Shown: positions 17,394-25,652 of the stretch, piece by piece
Layout: each line of letters starts with the position of its first letter
Numbering within the stretch: the stretch's first letter is position 1
Assembly: GCA_015655195.1 (NCBI GenBank)
Contig: JAATFM010000207.1
Location: 1 to 34,673 of the forward strand
Direction of reading: 5' to 3'
From: Terriglobales bacterium
GTDB lineage: Bacteria > Acidobacteriota > Terriglobia > Terriglobales > Acidobacteriaceae
DNA length: 34,673 bases
The notes under the pieces: model-generated
What the model was told of the DNA's origin: nothing
The model's database searches: none
What the model saw: the letters and a program-made list of their open reading frames with translations, nothing else
Made by a program: the position numbers and the translations under genes

Positions 17394-18383
17394 TTGAGCA
17401 CACTGGCGATAGCGACGACGCGAGAGGTCTTTGAGCTGCTGCGGGACGATCTTGTGGCCATTGAGCAGGAGCTCGGCCGCGACGCCGCCTCCAGCGTCAG
17501 CACCATCACCGAGATTGCCGAGTACCTGCGCGAGGGCGGCGGCAAGCGCATTCGCCCATCCGTGCTGCTGCTTTCGGCGCACATGATGGGCTTCTTCGGG
17601 CCGAGCGCCATCCGGCTCGGCACCGTTGTCGAGATGGTGCACACGGCCACGCTCGTGCACGACGACATCATCGACGGCGCCAGCACCCGCCGCGGCCGCC
17701 CCAGCGCCAACACCACCTGGGGCAACGAGAAATGCGTGCTGGCCGGCGACTGGCTCTACATGCAGGCCTTCAAGGTGTCGCTCGAAGAGAAGAACCTGCG
17801 CGTGCTTGAGCTGCTCATCGGCCTCACGCAGCAGATGGTCGAGGGCGAACTGCTGCAGATTCAGAAGCTCGGCAAGGTCGTCTCCGAGGCCGAGTACTAC
17901 GACCTGATCTTCCGCAAGACGGCCTGCCTGTTTGCGACCTCTATGCAGCTCGGCGCGTTACTGGCCGGCGCCACGGAAGAGGAAGAGGCAAACGTCGCCG
18001 CGTATGGTCGCGCGGTCGGGCTCGCCTTCCAGATTGTGGACGACGTATTGGACCTGACCGCGAGCGAAGAAGTTCTTGGCAAGCCCGTGGCCAGCGACCT
18101 GCGCGAAGGCAAGACGACGCTCGCCGTCATTCACGCATGGGACCACGGCACCGCAGCCGACCGCCGGCTCATCCAGCGCGTGCTGGACGATCGCAGCTTC
18201 GAGCATATCTCCCGGCAGGAGCTTCAGGAGATTCTGAAGCGACACGGCTCCGTTCCGTATGCCATGGAAGTGGCCGAGCGCTATGCCGATCAGGCGCGCC
18301 AGGCGCTGGCTGGCTTCCCGGAGTCGGATTTCAAGCGCGCGTTGCTTTGGGTCCCGGATTTCGTGGTGGCACGGGAGAAGTAA
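17394..18383 (+). CDS. Long-chain trans-polyprenyl diphosphate synthase
   Basis: A 329-residue isoprenyl synthase that extends allylic diphosphates with IPP, likely giving the side chain of menaquinone or ubiquinone. GGGKRIRP lies near residue 44-51; the first Asp-rich motif is DDIID (90-94) followed by RRGRPS; the second is DDVLD (216-220) in AFQIVDDVLDLTA. Small residues before the first motif (HTATLVHDD) fit a long-chain product, but chain length is inferred. The start is a TTG at 17394, with AGGAA about 8 bases upstream. It follows yajQ and converges with the thioesterase gene with 4 bases between stops. IspB or HepT-type would be reasonable names; I leave the symbol blank. Confidence 0.92.
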   Translation: MSTLAIATTREVFELLRDDLVAIEQELGRDAASSVSTITEIAEYLREGGGKRIRPSVLLLSAHMMGFFGPSAIRLGTVVEMVHTATLVHDDIIDGASTRRGRPSANTTWGNEKCVLAGDWLYMQAFKVSLEEKNLRVLELLIGLTQQMVEGELLQIQKLGKVVSEAEYYDLIFRKTACLFATSMQLGALLAGATEEEEANVAAYGRAVGLAFQIVDDVLDLTASEEVLGKPVASDLREGKTTLAVIHAWDHGTAADRRLIQRVLDDRSFEHISRQELQEILKRHGSVPYAMEVAERYADQARQALAGFPESDFKRALLWVPDFVVAREK

Positions 18384-18387
18384 GCGC

Positions 18388-18831
18388 CTACTCCATCAGC
18401 TTCCGCAGCGCGTCGGCGTACTCTTCCGGCAACGGCTGGCGGTTCATGCTTTCATCGCAGACCACGTGCACGGTTTCGCCTTCGGCCAGAAGCTGCGGCT
18501 CCTGGCGCGAGTCTTGCTTGGATTCAGGGCCATCTGCCGCGGCACGCAGAACCCGGTAAGCGAACTTCAGCACCGAGCCGCGCATCAGCACGGGCCGCGT
18601 CTCAATGAGAATTTCTTCGTCGTAGCGCGCCGGCGAGCGATAACGGCACGAGGCATCCACCACGGGCAGGATCAGCTTGTGATCTTTTTCCATCCGGTCG
18701 TAGGACAGGCCCACGGAGCGCAGCACCTCCACGCGGCCGATCTCAAACCAGACGAAATAATTGGCGTAATAGACAACGCCCATCTGGTCGGTTTCGGCGT
18801 AGCGGACGCGGACGCGGGAGGTAACTGGCAT
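18388..18831 (-). CDS. YbgC/4HBT-type acyl-CoA thioesterase
   Basis: A 147-residue single hotdog-fold protein. The N-terminus RVRYAETDQMGVVYYANYFVWFE is the 4-hydroxybenzoyl-CoA thioesterase/YbgC signature, with the catalytic Asp at residue 15. The usual His after GVVY is Tyr here (YYANYF), a frequent variation. The central strands (DASCRYRSPARYDEEILIETR) match YbgC. Family members hydrolyse short-chain or phospholipid-related acyl-CoAs and some associate with the Tol-Pal system, but no tol genes are nearby. It lies alone on the minus strand between the polyprenyl synthase and a repeat-filled gap before rseP. Confidence 0.88.
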   Translation of the reverse strand: MPVTSRVRVRYAETDQMGVVYYANYFVWFEIGRVEVLRSVGLSYDRMEKDHKLILPVVDASCRYRSPARYDEEILIETRPVLMRGSVLKFAYRVLRAAADGPESKQDSRQEPQLLAEGETVHVVCDESMNRQPLPEEYADALRKLME

Positions 18832-18949
18832 AGGTGCAGGGTTTTTCCTTGGCTTTCAGCTTTCAGTGTCTCAAGCGCCGCACTGCCCCAAGCTGGCTAA
18901 GGCTGATAGCTATTTTCGTAGTGCCTCGGTTTGAAAAAGCCAAACCTCA

Positions 18950-19006
18950 GGGGCTAAAGCCCCCTGTCATTTTTTGCCGCAACTTCGGCGCGCCTAAAGC
19001 CGTGCC
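18950..19006. repeat. Interspersed repeat with GGGGCTAAAGCCCC hairpin
   Basis: GGGGCT-AA-AGCCCC (18950-18963) is a perfect 6-bp hairpin, followed about 25 bases later by the imperfect pair GGCGCG...CGTGCC around CTAAAG (about 18987-19006). The block sits in the 18832-19045 gap between rseP (3' end) and the thioesterase gene (5' end), which otherwise holds no gene. I recall similar AGGGGCTAAAGCCCC units scattered through acidobacterial genomes; that is from memory. It could also terminate rseP transcription, though no clear U-tract follows. Confidence 0.55.
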
Positions 19007-19045
19007 CTTTCAAAGCAATTCAGACTGGGAGGCTGCCGCTGTTTT

Positions 19046-20443
19046 TCACTGCTTCACGTGCATGAAGATCGGCAGCTTCGTCACATCGTTAAAGATGATG
19101 AAGACGAAAAAGACCACCAGCACCACAAAGGCCGCCTGATAGATACGTTCCTTCACGTTGATGTTGATGTCGCGCTGCATTGCGCCTTCGATAAGCAGGA
19201 AGAGAATCATTCCGCCATCGAGAATCGGGAACGGCAGCAGGTTCAGGATGCCGAGGTTGAGGCTGATAGCCGCCGCGGTCCAGAACTTCGGCATGTAGCC
19301 GTCCATCTGCGCTGCCTGACCGGCCATGCGCGCAATTCCTACCGGGCCGGAGAGCTGCGAAACAGCAACTTTGTGCGTGAACAGCCCGCCCAGCACATTC
19401 ACAATCAGCGTGGAGTTATTAACGCAGAACTTGCTGGACTGCGCGATGGCCTTGCCCAGCGGCAACGGGTCGTAGCGCAGCGGCGGGTTGGCCGAAGTGA
19501 ATCCGAGCTGCCACTTCGTACCCACTTTTTCCGGCGTAGCGGTAATCGCCACATGTGCGCCCTTGCGCACCACGCCGAGCGTCACCGTCTTGCCCGGATT
19601 CGCCTGCAGATAAGCGATCATCGTCTCGATGAAGTGAAATGAGAGCCCGTTTACGGTCTCGACCTCATCGCCAACCTCCAGGCCAGCCTGCGCCGCGGGA
19701 GTGCCAGGGCTCACGTCCACCACATTGATGGGCCCGAGATTCCTCTGCGGCAGAATGCCGACATCCGGAAAGTCGAAGTCGTGGCCCTTTGGCAGATTGG
19801 GAATGCTGAGCGAAAGCCGCGTCGGGACGCCGGCGCGCTCCACGGTCAACTGCACCGTCTGGCCCAGGTTCAGCGTGGACTGCGCTGCCACCTGCATCCA
19901 GTCGGGATTGTCCACCGTATCGAAGCGCTGAATCACATCGCCGGTCTTGAGGCCGGCCTGCGCGGCAGCGGAGCCGGGCACAATCCACTCCACCGTTGTC
20001 GAGTTCACCACATACTTCGGCACCTCGTTGATCCAGCCGAAGTAGACGACCATCAGCACAAAGGCCAGAACGAAGTTTGCCGCCGGCCCTGCCAGCCCGA
20101 TGAGAATGCGCTGCCAGCGCGGATGCGAGGTCAGCGCGCCGGGGTCTGCCTTCTGCGCTTCGATCTGATCCGGCGCCGCGCCTTCGAGCGACATATTCTC
20201 GCCCGGCATCGACTCGCCGGTCATCTTCACATAGCCGCCCAGGGGCAGCGCGGAGACGCAGTAGTCGGTTTCGCCGATCTTGATGCCGAAGAGCCGCGGC
20301 GGAAAGCCAATGGAGAACTGCTCCACGCGGACACGGCAGAGCTTGGCAACGAGGAAGTGGCCGAACTCGTGAACGACAACCATCACGCCAATCAGAACGA
20401 TGAAGGCGACGATGGCAATTACAACATCATGGAAACTTTGCAT
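19046..20443 (-). CDS. rseP: RseP-type site-2 intramembrane metalloprotease (M50B)
   Basis: A 465-residue polytopic inner-membrane zinc protease. The first transmembrane segment holds HEFGH at residues 25-29; the C-terminal LNLLPFPILDGGMILF motif supplies the third zinc ligand (Asp near 408). Between them are two PDZ domains, one with PGSAAAQAGLKTGDVIQRFD and one with PGTPAAQAGLEVGDEVETVN. The final helices follow. In other bacteria RseP cuts anti-sigma factors such as RseA and cleared signal peptides. Its neighbours dxr, cdsA and uppS form the standard cluster. The gene begins 55 bases after dxr and is probably the last gene of that transcript. Confidence 0.96.
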   Translation of the reverse strand: MQSFHDVVIAIVAFIVLIGVMVVVHEFGHFLVAKLCRVRVEQFSIGFPPRLFGIKIGETDYCVSALPLGGYVKMTGESMPGENMSLEGAAPDQIEAQKADPGALTSHPRWQRILIGLAGPAANFVLAFVLMVVYFGWINEVPKYVVNSTTVEWIVPGSAAAQAGLKTGDVIQRFDTVDNPDWMQVAAQSTLNLGQTVQLTVERAGVPTRLSLSIPNLPKGHDFDFPDVGILPQRNLGPINVVDVSPGTPAAQAGLEVGDEVETVNGLSFHFIETMIAYLQANPGKTVTLGVVRKGAHVAITATPEKVGTKWQLGFTSANPPLRYDPLPLGKAIAQSSKFCVNNSTLIVNVLGGLFTHKVAVSQLSGPVGIARMAGQAAQMDGYMPKFWTAAAISLNLGILNLLPFPILDGGMILFLLIEGAMQRDININVKERIYQAAFVVLVVFFVFIIFNDVTKLPIFMHVKQ

Positions 20444-20498
20444 AAAAAACGTGACATCCTTGTGTGCCTGCTTCGCAGTCTGGTCTGCCGGCGAGCCC

Positions 20499-21653
20499 TC
20501 AGAGCGCTACTTCCGCAGCCCTGGCACGCGCCTCGCGATCCGCTTCGAGCACCTCGGCAATCGTGGCCGGATGCGACTCCGGCGTCGCGGCGAGCACTTT
20601 CTCTATTGTATCCGCGATTCCGGTAAACGGGATGCGGCGATCGAGGAATGCTTCCACGGCAACCTCGTCGGCGGCGTTGAGTGCAATGCAGTGCGCGCCG
20701 CCTTTTTCCGCAGCCTCAAAGGCCAGCCGCAGGCAGGGGTAGCGCGCAAAGTCCGGCTGCTCGAAGTCGAGGTGCTTCAGCGCGGCCAGATCGAAGGTCA
20801 GTTTCGAGGCCGGCCGCTCCGGATAAGCAAGCGCGTAGAGAATCGGCAGGCGCATGTCGGTCACAGAGATTTGGGCGAGAATGGACCCGTCCACGAACTC
20901 GACCAGAGAGTGCACGGTGGACTGCGGGTGCACGGTGACGCGAACCTGGCTCGGCGCTACGTCGAAGAGCCGGCAGGCCTCAATGACTTCGAGGCCCTTG
21001 TTCAGCATCGTCGCCGAGTCAACCGTGATGCGCCGGCCCATCACCCATGTCGGATGCTTCAGCGCCTGCTCCGGCGTGATGCCGGCGAAGTGATCGAGCG
21101 GCGTGGTGCGGAACGGCCCGCCGGAAGCCGTGATCCAGAGGAATTTGACCTCATTGTGTGCGCCGACGCGCAGGCACTGGTGCACGGCGTTGTGCTCGCT
21201 GTCGATGGGCAGGATGGGAACGTTGCGCTCGCGGGCCGCGGTGGTGAGGATTTCTCCGGCGGCGACCATGCACTCCTTGTTCGCGAGGCCAATGGGCTTG
21301 CCAGCCAGAATCGCCGCATGAGTCGCTTCAAGGCCCGAAACGCCGACAATTGCCGAGACGACGAAATCGGCCTCGGGCAGCGTGGAGCAGGCGACCGTTC
21401 CCGCCGTTCCGTGAACCGCCTCAATGCCGGTCACGCCAGCCTGCTTGAGCCGCGCTGCAAGCTGCCCGGCGAGTTCGTCGGTGGCAAGCGAAACGACCTT
21501 CGGCCGCCAGCGAACGGCCTGCGCGAAGGCCTCGTCCACATTGCGGCCAGCGGCCAGCGAGACCACGCTGTACCGCTCAGGGAACTGCTCAACGATAGAG
21601 AGGGTGCTTTGGCCGATGGAGCCGGTAGAACCAAGAATTGCCAGTCTTTTCAA
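20499..21653 (-). CDS. dxr: 1-deoxy-D-xylulose 5-phosphate reductoisomerase
   Basis: A 384-residue enzyme that converts DXP to MEP with NADPH, the second step of the non-mevalonate isoprenoid pathway. I start at TTG 21653, giving MKRLAILGSTGSIGQSTL, which puts the NADPH-binding GSTGSIG at residues 8-14 as in all Dxr; the frame extends to 21725 but the added peptide overlaps the end of cdsA. Other signatures are ALANKE-like GLANKECMVAAG, PIDSEHNAVHQCL, and the metal/catalytic loop SGGPFRTTPL. NPTW-like HPTWVMGRRITVDSATMLNKGLE is also present. The start lies 38 bases after the cdsA stop. Confidence 0.96.
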   Translation of the reverse strand: MKRLAILGSTGSIGQSTLSIVEQFPERYSVVSLAAGRNVDEAFAQAVRWRPKVVSLATDELAGQLAARLKQAGVTGIEAVHGTAGTVACSTLPEADFVVSAIVGVSGLEATHAAILAGKPIGLANKECMVAAGEILTTAARERNVPILPIDSEHNAVHQCLRVGAHNEVKFLWITASGGPFRTTPLDHFAGITPEQALKHPTWVMGRRITVDSATMLNKGLEVIEACRLFDVAPSQVRVTVHPQSTVHSLVEFVDGSILAQISVTDMRLPILYALAYPERPASKLTFDLAALKHLDFEQPDFARYPCLRLAFEAAEKGGAHCIALNAADEVAVEAFLDRRIPFTGIADTIEKVLAATPESHPATIAEVLEADREARARAAEVAL

Positions 21654-21691
21654 TGCTTTATGAAACCCCGAAGGCGCTTTTCTCCGTCCTG

Positions 21692-22558
21692 TCAGAAGCG
21701 CTGGTGAATAATCTGAGCGTACCACAGCACCGGCGCGGCCAGCAGCAGCGCGTCGATGCGGTCCAGCACTCCTCCGTGGCCGGGCAGCAGCGTGCCGGAG
21801 TCCTTAACGCCCGCCGAGCGCTTCAGCGCGGACTCGGCCAGATCGCCCGCCTGCGCCGCGACGTTCACAATTGCCGCAAGAACCAGCCAGTACCACCAGA
21901 CCGCGTCCCCGTAGGAGAGCACGGCGGAGTTCCAACGCGTCAGCAGGAGGTCGGCGAGCGCAACCAGCCCTCCGGCAACAGCCAGACTGCCGAGAATCGA
22001 GGCAACAGCCCCCTCCCAGGTCTTGCCGGGGCTGATGGCCGGCGCGAGCTTATGCCTGCCGAGGAGCCGGCCCGCATACAGCGCCGCAATGTCGCCCGCC
22101 CAGACCACGCAGAGCAGAAAAACCACCAGCGAAGGGCCATTGGCCTGCTGGCGCAGCGCCGGGAGCGTGAGAAGCGTGAAGCCGGTATAGACGAGGCAGA
22201 AGACAGAGTTGGTGGCATCAGCCAGCACGCGCGTTATGGGGCTCGAAAAGGTGCAATAAACAAGCAGCGCAAGACACAGGCCGCCGCCGATCGGCGCAAA
22301 AAGATCCGGCCATTGGTAGTCGGCGGCAAAGAGGGCTACAATCGCCGCCAGCACAGCTATGCGCGGCGGCCGGGCTCCGGTTTGGCGCGCCAACGTGAGA
22401 AACTCCCACGCGGCAAGGCAGGCCACCAGCGCCGTGACGAGCGTAAAAATACCCTGCGCCCAGCCGGATTGCGACCCACCAGACTGCGAGCCACCCGGAA
22501 GAAAGACCAGAAATAGAACAACGGGGATCAATACAACAGCAGTAAGAACTCTTTTCAT
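21692..22558 (-). CDS. cdsA: Phosphatidate cytidylyltransferase
   Basis: A 288-residue membrane enzyme that makes CDP-diacylglycerol from phosphatidate and CTP. The C-terminal signature SALKRSAGVKDSGTLLPGHGG followed by VLDRIDAL matches the CdsA PROSITE pattern in full. At least six hydrophobic segments are visible, from the N-terminal VLTAVVLIPVVLFLVFLPG to the LLLAAPVLWYA region. A small Gly/Ser repeat (GGSQSGGSQSG, residues about 22-32) lies in the first periplasmic loop, an unusual insertion. The gene leads the cdsA-dxr-rseP transcript in this genome, because the neighbour upstream is divergent. Confidence 0.95.
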   Translation of the reverse strand: MKRVLTAVVLIPVVLFLVFLPGGSQSGGSQSGWAQGIFTLVTALVACLAAWEFLTLARQTGARPPRIAVLAAIVALFAADYQWPDLFAPIGGGLCLALLVYCTFSSPITRVLADATNSVFCLVYTGFTLLTLPALRQQANGPSLVVFLLCVVWAGDIAALYAGRLLGRHKLAPAISPGKTWEGAVASILGSLAVAGGLVALADLLLTRWNSAVLSYGDAVWWYWLVLAAIVNVAAQAGDLAESALKRSAGVKDSGTLLPGHGGVLDRIDALLLAAPVLWYAQIIHQRF

Positions 22559-22743
22559 GCTGAAGTTGAGGATACACGGGAAAGCGCCGGGGGATGCTGC
22601 CGCACCGGTCTTTAGAGGGCATCCGGACGTCTAAGCAACAGATGTTCTCGAACGGGGTTCCCATCAATGGAAGTCGTTCCCGCATATCGATTGACAGAGC
22701 GGGGGGCCGGCCCGCTGAACCGGACCGGCCGAGGAGCAAGTAG

Positions 22744-23685
22744 ATGAAGATACGGGAAGTGGTTATGGTTGCGCTCTGTGTGTCCGCGCTGGGCACGGTG
22801 GCGCCGGCACAAAATGGTTCCGTCTCGTCGCAGTCCATTGTTACAGTGCTGGGCAAGAACGCGGAGAGTCAGCCTAAGCTCAACGCGACGGATTTCACGG
22901 TGCGGGTGAATGGGAAGACTGCGGAGCTGAACAGTGTCACGCCGATGCGCGGCGACCGCGCCGGGCTGGAGTTGGTGATCCTGATCGACAGCGGCGCCCG
23001 CGAAAACCTGGGAGGCCAGTTCAGCGAGATCGAGAAGTTTGTCCTGAGCCTGCCGCCTACGACCCAGGTGGCGATTGCCTACATGCAGAACGGTCGCGCT
23101 ATGTTTGCAACGTCTTTTACGGCCGATAAGAGCGCCGCCCTGAAGGGACTGCACCTGCCGGGCGGGATGGCGGGCACGAGCGCAAGCCCTTACTTTTGCA
23201 TCTCCGACATGGCAAAACACTGGCCCTCTTCCAACCGCGACACGCGGAGGGAGGCGGTCGTGATCACCGATGGCTTCGATCCCTACAATGCGCGCTTCGA
23301 TCCGGAGGATCCATATCTACAGGCGGCAATCAACGACGCGGTGAAGGCCAGGGTGGTGATCAACGCCATCTTCTGGCATAACGACGGCTTCGCCAGCCGC
23401 ACCTTCGCAGGCACCAATACCGGCCAGAACCTGATGTCGATGGTAACGGACGCCACGGGGGGCTACTACTACTATGAGGGCTTCGGCAATCCGGTGTCCT
23501 TCAGCCCCTTCTTCGCGGATCTGGAGCGGCGACTGGACAACCAGTACGAGTTGAGCTTCGTGATTCCTGCCAAGGGAGAGCCGGAAGTCGTCTCGCTCAA
23601 GGTGAAACTGGAAGCCCCGAACGCCAAGCTGACGGCAGCCGACCGCGTGCTGGTTGCGCCGCGTGCGGCTGTCGCGAACCCCTAA
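22744..23685 (+). CDS. Secreted VWFA-related domain protein, acidobacterial type
   Basis: A 313-residue exported protein. The signal peptide (MKIREVVMVALCVSALGTVAPAQ) has an APA-type cleavage site. A short beta module (DFTVRVNGKTAELNSVTP) precedes a von Willebrand A-like fold: LELVILIDSGARENLGGQFSEIEKFV, then VAIAYMQNGR, EAVVITDGFDP, and VINAIFWHND. The MIDAS start reads D-S-G-A-R rather than DxSxS, so metal binding may be altered. I recognise the VWFA-related domain family common in acidobacteria; function is unknown. The SD GAGGAG (22731-22736) lies just after a GC-rich hairpin (GGCCGG 22705-22710, CCGGCC 22725-22730). The gene is inserted in opposite orientation between uppS and cdsA. Confidence 0.85.
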   Translation: MKIREVVMVALCVSALGTVAPAQNGSVSSQSIVTVLGKNAESQPKLNATDFTVRVNGKTAELNSVTPMRGDRAGLELVILIDSGARENLGGQFSEIEKFVLSLPPTTQVAIAYMQNGRAMFATSFTADKSAALKGLHLPGGMAGTSASPYFCISDMAKHWPSSNRDTRREAVVITDGFDPYNARFDPEDPYLQAAINDAVKARVVINAIFWHNDGFASRTFAGTNTGQNLMSMVTDATGGYYYYEGFGNPVSFSPFFADLERRLDNQYELSFVIPAKGEPEVVSLKVKLEAPNAKLTAADRVLVAPRAAVANP

Positions 23686-23749
23686 TCCTCCTGTTGCAGA
23701 AAAGGAGTTTCCCGGCTTCGACGTACATCCGAAGAAGAACCGCTTTCGC

Positions 23750-24583
23750 TCAGCTCACAGCTATCTTGGCCCGCTCGGCTTCTTCGTCGGTTACGCCGAC
23801 GCTTTCGCTCAAGCCGCCGAAGCGGCGCTCGCGGCGCTGGAAGTCGGCGATAGCTTCGAGCAGGTGAATCCCGCGGAAGTCGGGCCAGAGGCGGTTTGTG
23901 ACGAAAATCTCCGCATAGGCGATCTGCCAGAGCAGGTAATTCGAGATTCTCATCTCGCCCGAGGTGCGGATCAGCAAGTCGGGGTCGGGCATGTGCGCCG
24001 TGTAGAGATGACGGTGAATGTCTTCCTCGGTGATGCGCTCCGGCGAGAGATGCTTGTGGCGCATCTCGGTGGCCAGCGAGCGAAAGGCATCTACCAGCTC
24101 CGACCGGCCGCCGTAGTTCAGCGCCAGCGTGAGCGTGGTGCCGGTGTTCGCAACCGTGGTCTCGGTGGCCCACTGCATCGTTTCCTGAACTTCACTAGGC
24201 AGCTCATGGGTGCGGCCGATGTAGCGGATGCGGACGTTGTTGTCCATCATGCGCTGCACATTGCCCTCAAGGTAGCTCTTGAGCAGGCGCATCAGGAAAC
24301 TCACTTCGGCCTTGGGGCGGCGCAGATTGTTTTCGAGCGAAAAGGCGTAGAGCGTGAGCCATGGCAGGCCGATGCGCGAGGCCGTCTCGGTGACAAGCTG
24401 CACGCTCTTGGCGCCCTGCTGATGGCCCAGGAAGCGCTTGAGCGACCGCGAGCCAGCCCAGCGGCCGTTGCCGTCCATAATGATGGCGACATGCTCCGGC
24501 AGGCACTCCGGCTTCAACGTGTCGTAAATCGCGCGCTCTTCCGGCGTAAGCTCATGAATGCGCAACGTGCCTGCGGGTCGCAA
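23750..24583 (-). CDS. uppS: Undecaprenyl diphosphate synthase (isoprenyl transferase)
   Basis: A 277-residue cis-prenyltransferase making the C55 carrier lipid for peptidoglycan and glycans. IIMDGNGRWA (35-43, Asp37 binding Mg2+), GHQQGAK, LTLYAFSLENNLRRP, LNYGGRSELVDA and the C-terminal DLLIRTSGEMRISNYLLWQIAYAEIFV are all characteristic. The family average is about 250; the extra 25-30 residues are N-terminal (RIHELTPEERAIYDTLKPECL). The start is TTG 24583, with GAGG about 8 bases upstream; a second TTG lies at 24565. It should lead into cdsA, but the VWFA gene interrupts the cluster, and the two stops are 64 bases apart. Confidence 0.95.
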   Translation of the reverse strand: MRPAGTLRIHELTPEERAIYDTLKPECLPEHVAIIMDGNGRWAGSRSLKRFLGHQQGAKSVQLVTETASRIGLPWLTLYAFSLENNLRRPKAEVSFLMRLLKSYLEGNVQRMMDNNVRIRYIGRTHELPSEVQETMQWATETTVANTGTTLTLALNYGGRSELVDAFRSLATEMRHKHLSPERITEEDIHRHLYTAHMPDPDLLIRTSGEMRISNYLLWQIAYAEIFVTNRLWPDFRGIHLLEAIADFQRRERRFGGLSESVGVTDEEAERAKIAVS

Positions 24584-24822
24584 TGGAAATGCCTCGCGAA
24601 ATCTAGGCCTGAAAGCCGGAGCGGCGATGCGCGGATACTTCGCCCGTTGGTCTCAATCCGTTCTCGCCGCGCACAAGGGGAGCGGAATCCCACGCACGCG
24701 CCGCGCAGGGCGGCAAAGGTGGAACACCTTCGACGCTAGCACAACGGTACGAGACCCGCAAAGCAGTCTTCTGTGAGCTGCGCCCGCAAGGGACGCAGTT
24801 GGCAAGCCCGCCACACGAATGC

Positions 24823-25533
24823 CTACGCCGTGCGCCGCTGGCCTGTGGCCTTGTCCCGCGCCGCAGCCAGAAAGAGCGTGCGCTGCAGCGAATCCAGCCG
24901 CGGCAGGAGCGAAGCCACTTCGGCGAGGAACTGGTCGGCAAAGATCGCGACCACTTCTTCCTCGCGGCGGCTGCGGCTGTCGCGGACAAGCTGGCAGACG
25001 TCCACTTCGAGCGCATTGGCGAGCCGTTCGAGCGACCCAAGCGTCGGAATCGCCTTGCCGTTCTCGATCTTCGAGATGTAGGTGCGGGGCACCTGCATTC
25101 GACCGGCAAGCTGCCGCTGGCTCAGATGGCGCGCCCTGCGAATATCCTTGACCTGCGCCGCCACCTGCAGGCCGGCTTCGGTCTCCGGCGCTACAGGCTT
25201 GCCGCTGACGATTACCGGCACGGGGCCGGCAACGGGAACGGGCTCAGGCACGTCAAGGGATTTGTGGCATCGCCGGCAGAGCGAGTCGCGGGTGCGGTAT
25301 TGCACCAGCAGACAGTGCTCGCAGCGAATGACCTCGCGGGGTGGCATCTGGACCACCGAGGTTGAGGGCGGGGCTGGAACCAGCGTCGGAACCGGAACCA
25401 GCACAGGGCTGGGACCAGCAACGGGCGGAGTCACAAGTGCTGTCGCCATAGGTTGTGTGCGGAGATCCAGAGCCAGGTCTCCGCGGTGCATTTCTGCACC
25501 ACGATTGTTGCCACTTTGGGGGAAGTGAACCAT
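24823..25533 (-). CDS. Zinc-ribbon/XRE-family transcriptional regulator
   Basis: A protein of about 236 residues (ATG 25533; ATG 25491 or 25449 are possible, none with a strong SD). The N-terminal third is a Pro/Val-rich linker (PSPVLVPVPTLVPAPP). A four-Cys zinc-ribbon-like unit, CEHC...CRRC, is at about residues 71-89. An XRE helix-turn-helix follows at about 130-180 (HLSQRQLAGRMQVPRTYISKIENG, LANALEVDV). The C-terminal helix EEEVVAIFADQFLAEVASLLPRLD may dimerise. It is divergent from an HD-domain gene, with repeated ACGAACCAA in the shared gap. It is likely a DNA-binding regulator, but the ligand and targets are unknown. A 239-base gap to uppS holds no gene. Confidence 0.8.
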   Translation of the reverse strand: MVHFPQSGNNRGAEMHRGDLALDLRTQPMATALVTPPVAGPSPVLVPVPTLVPAPPSTSVVQMPPREVIRCEHCLLVQYRTRDSLCRRCHKSLDVPEPVPVAGPVPVIVSGKPVAPETEAGLQVAAQVKDIRRARHLSQRQLAGRMQVPRTYISKIENGKAIPTLGSLERLANALEVDVCQLVRDSRSRREEEVVAIFADQFLAEVASLLPRLDSLQRTLFLAAARDKATGQRRTA

Positions 25534-25602
25534 AATTGTCAAGTAGCCACCTAGGGTCGCGCCCAAGCTTCTACTATGATAGTCGGAAAAACCCGAAAAA
25601 AC

Positions 25603-25631
25603 ACGAACCAAGTGGAGCAACAACGAACCAA
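25603..25631. promoter_or_regulatory. Direct repeats ACGAACCAA spaced 20 bp in the XRE/HD divergent region
   Basis: ACGAACCAA occurs at 25603-25611 and again at 25623-25631, exactly 20 bp apart, two helical turns. Just upstream two A-tracts, GGAAAAA and CGAAAAAA (about 25585-25600), are spaced about 9 bp, which suggests bendable DNA. The pair lies between the divergent XRE regulator and HD-protein genes, 21 bases before the HD start. Binding by the XRE protein is inference. Confidence 0.4.
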
Positions 25632-25652
25632 AATAGTTAACAGGGGGAAATT

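Noticed and set aside
20400-21707. A 435-codon open frame on the plus strand opposite dxr
   Set aside because: Dxr on the minus strand is complete and conserved; this frame is a composition artefact.
22681-22743. TTGACA at 22691 as the -35 of the VWFA gene
   Set aside because: The consensus hexamer is exact, but the position of its -10 is GC-rich (GCTGAA), so no promoter can be supported.
23654-24739. A 361-codon plus-strand frame over uppS
   Set aside because: Opposite a complete UppS and without recognisable motifs.
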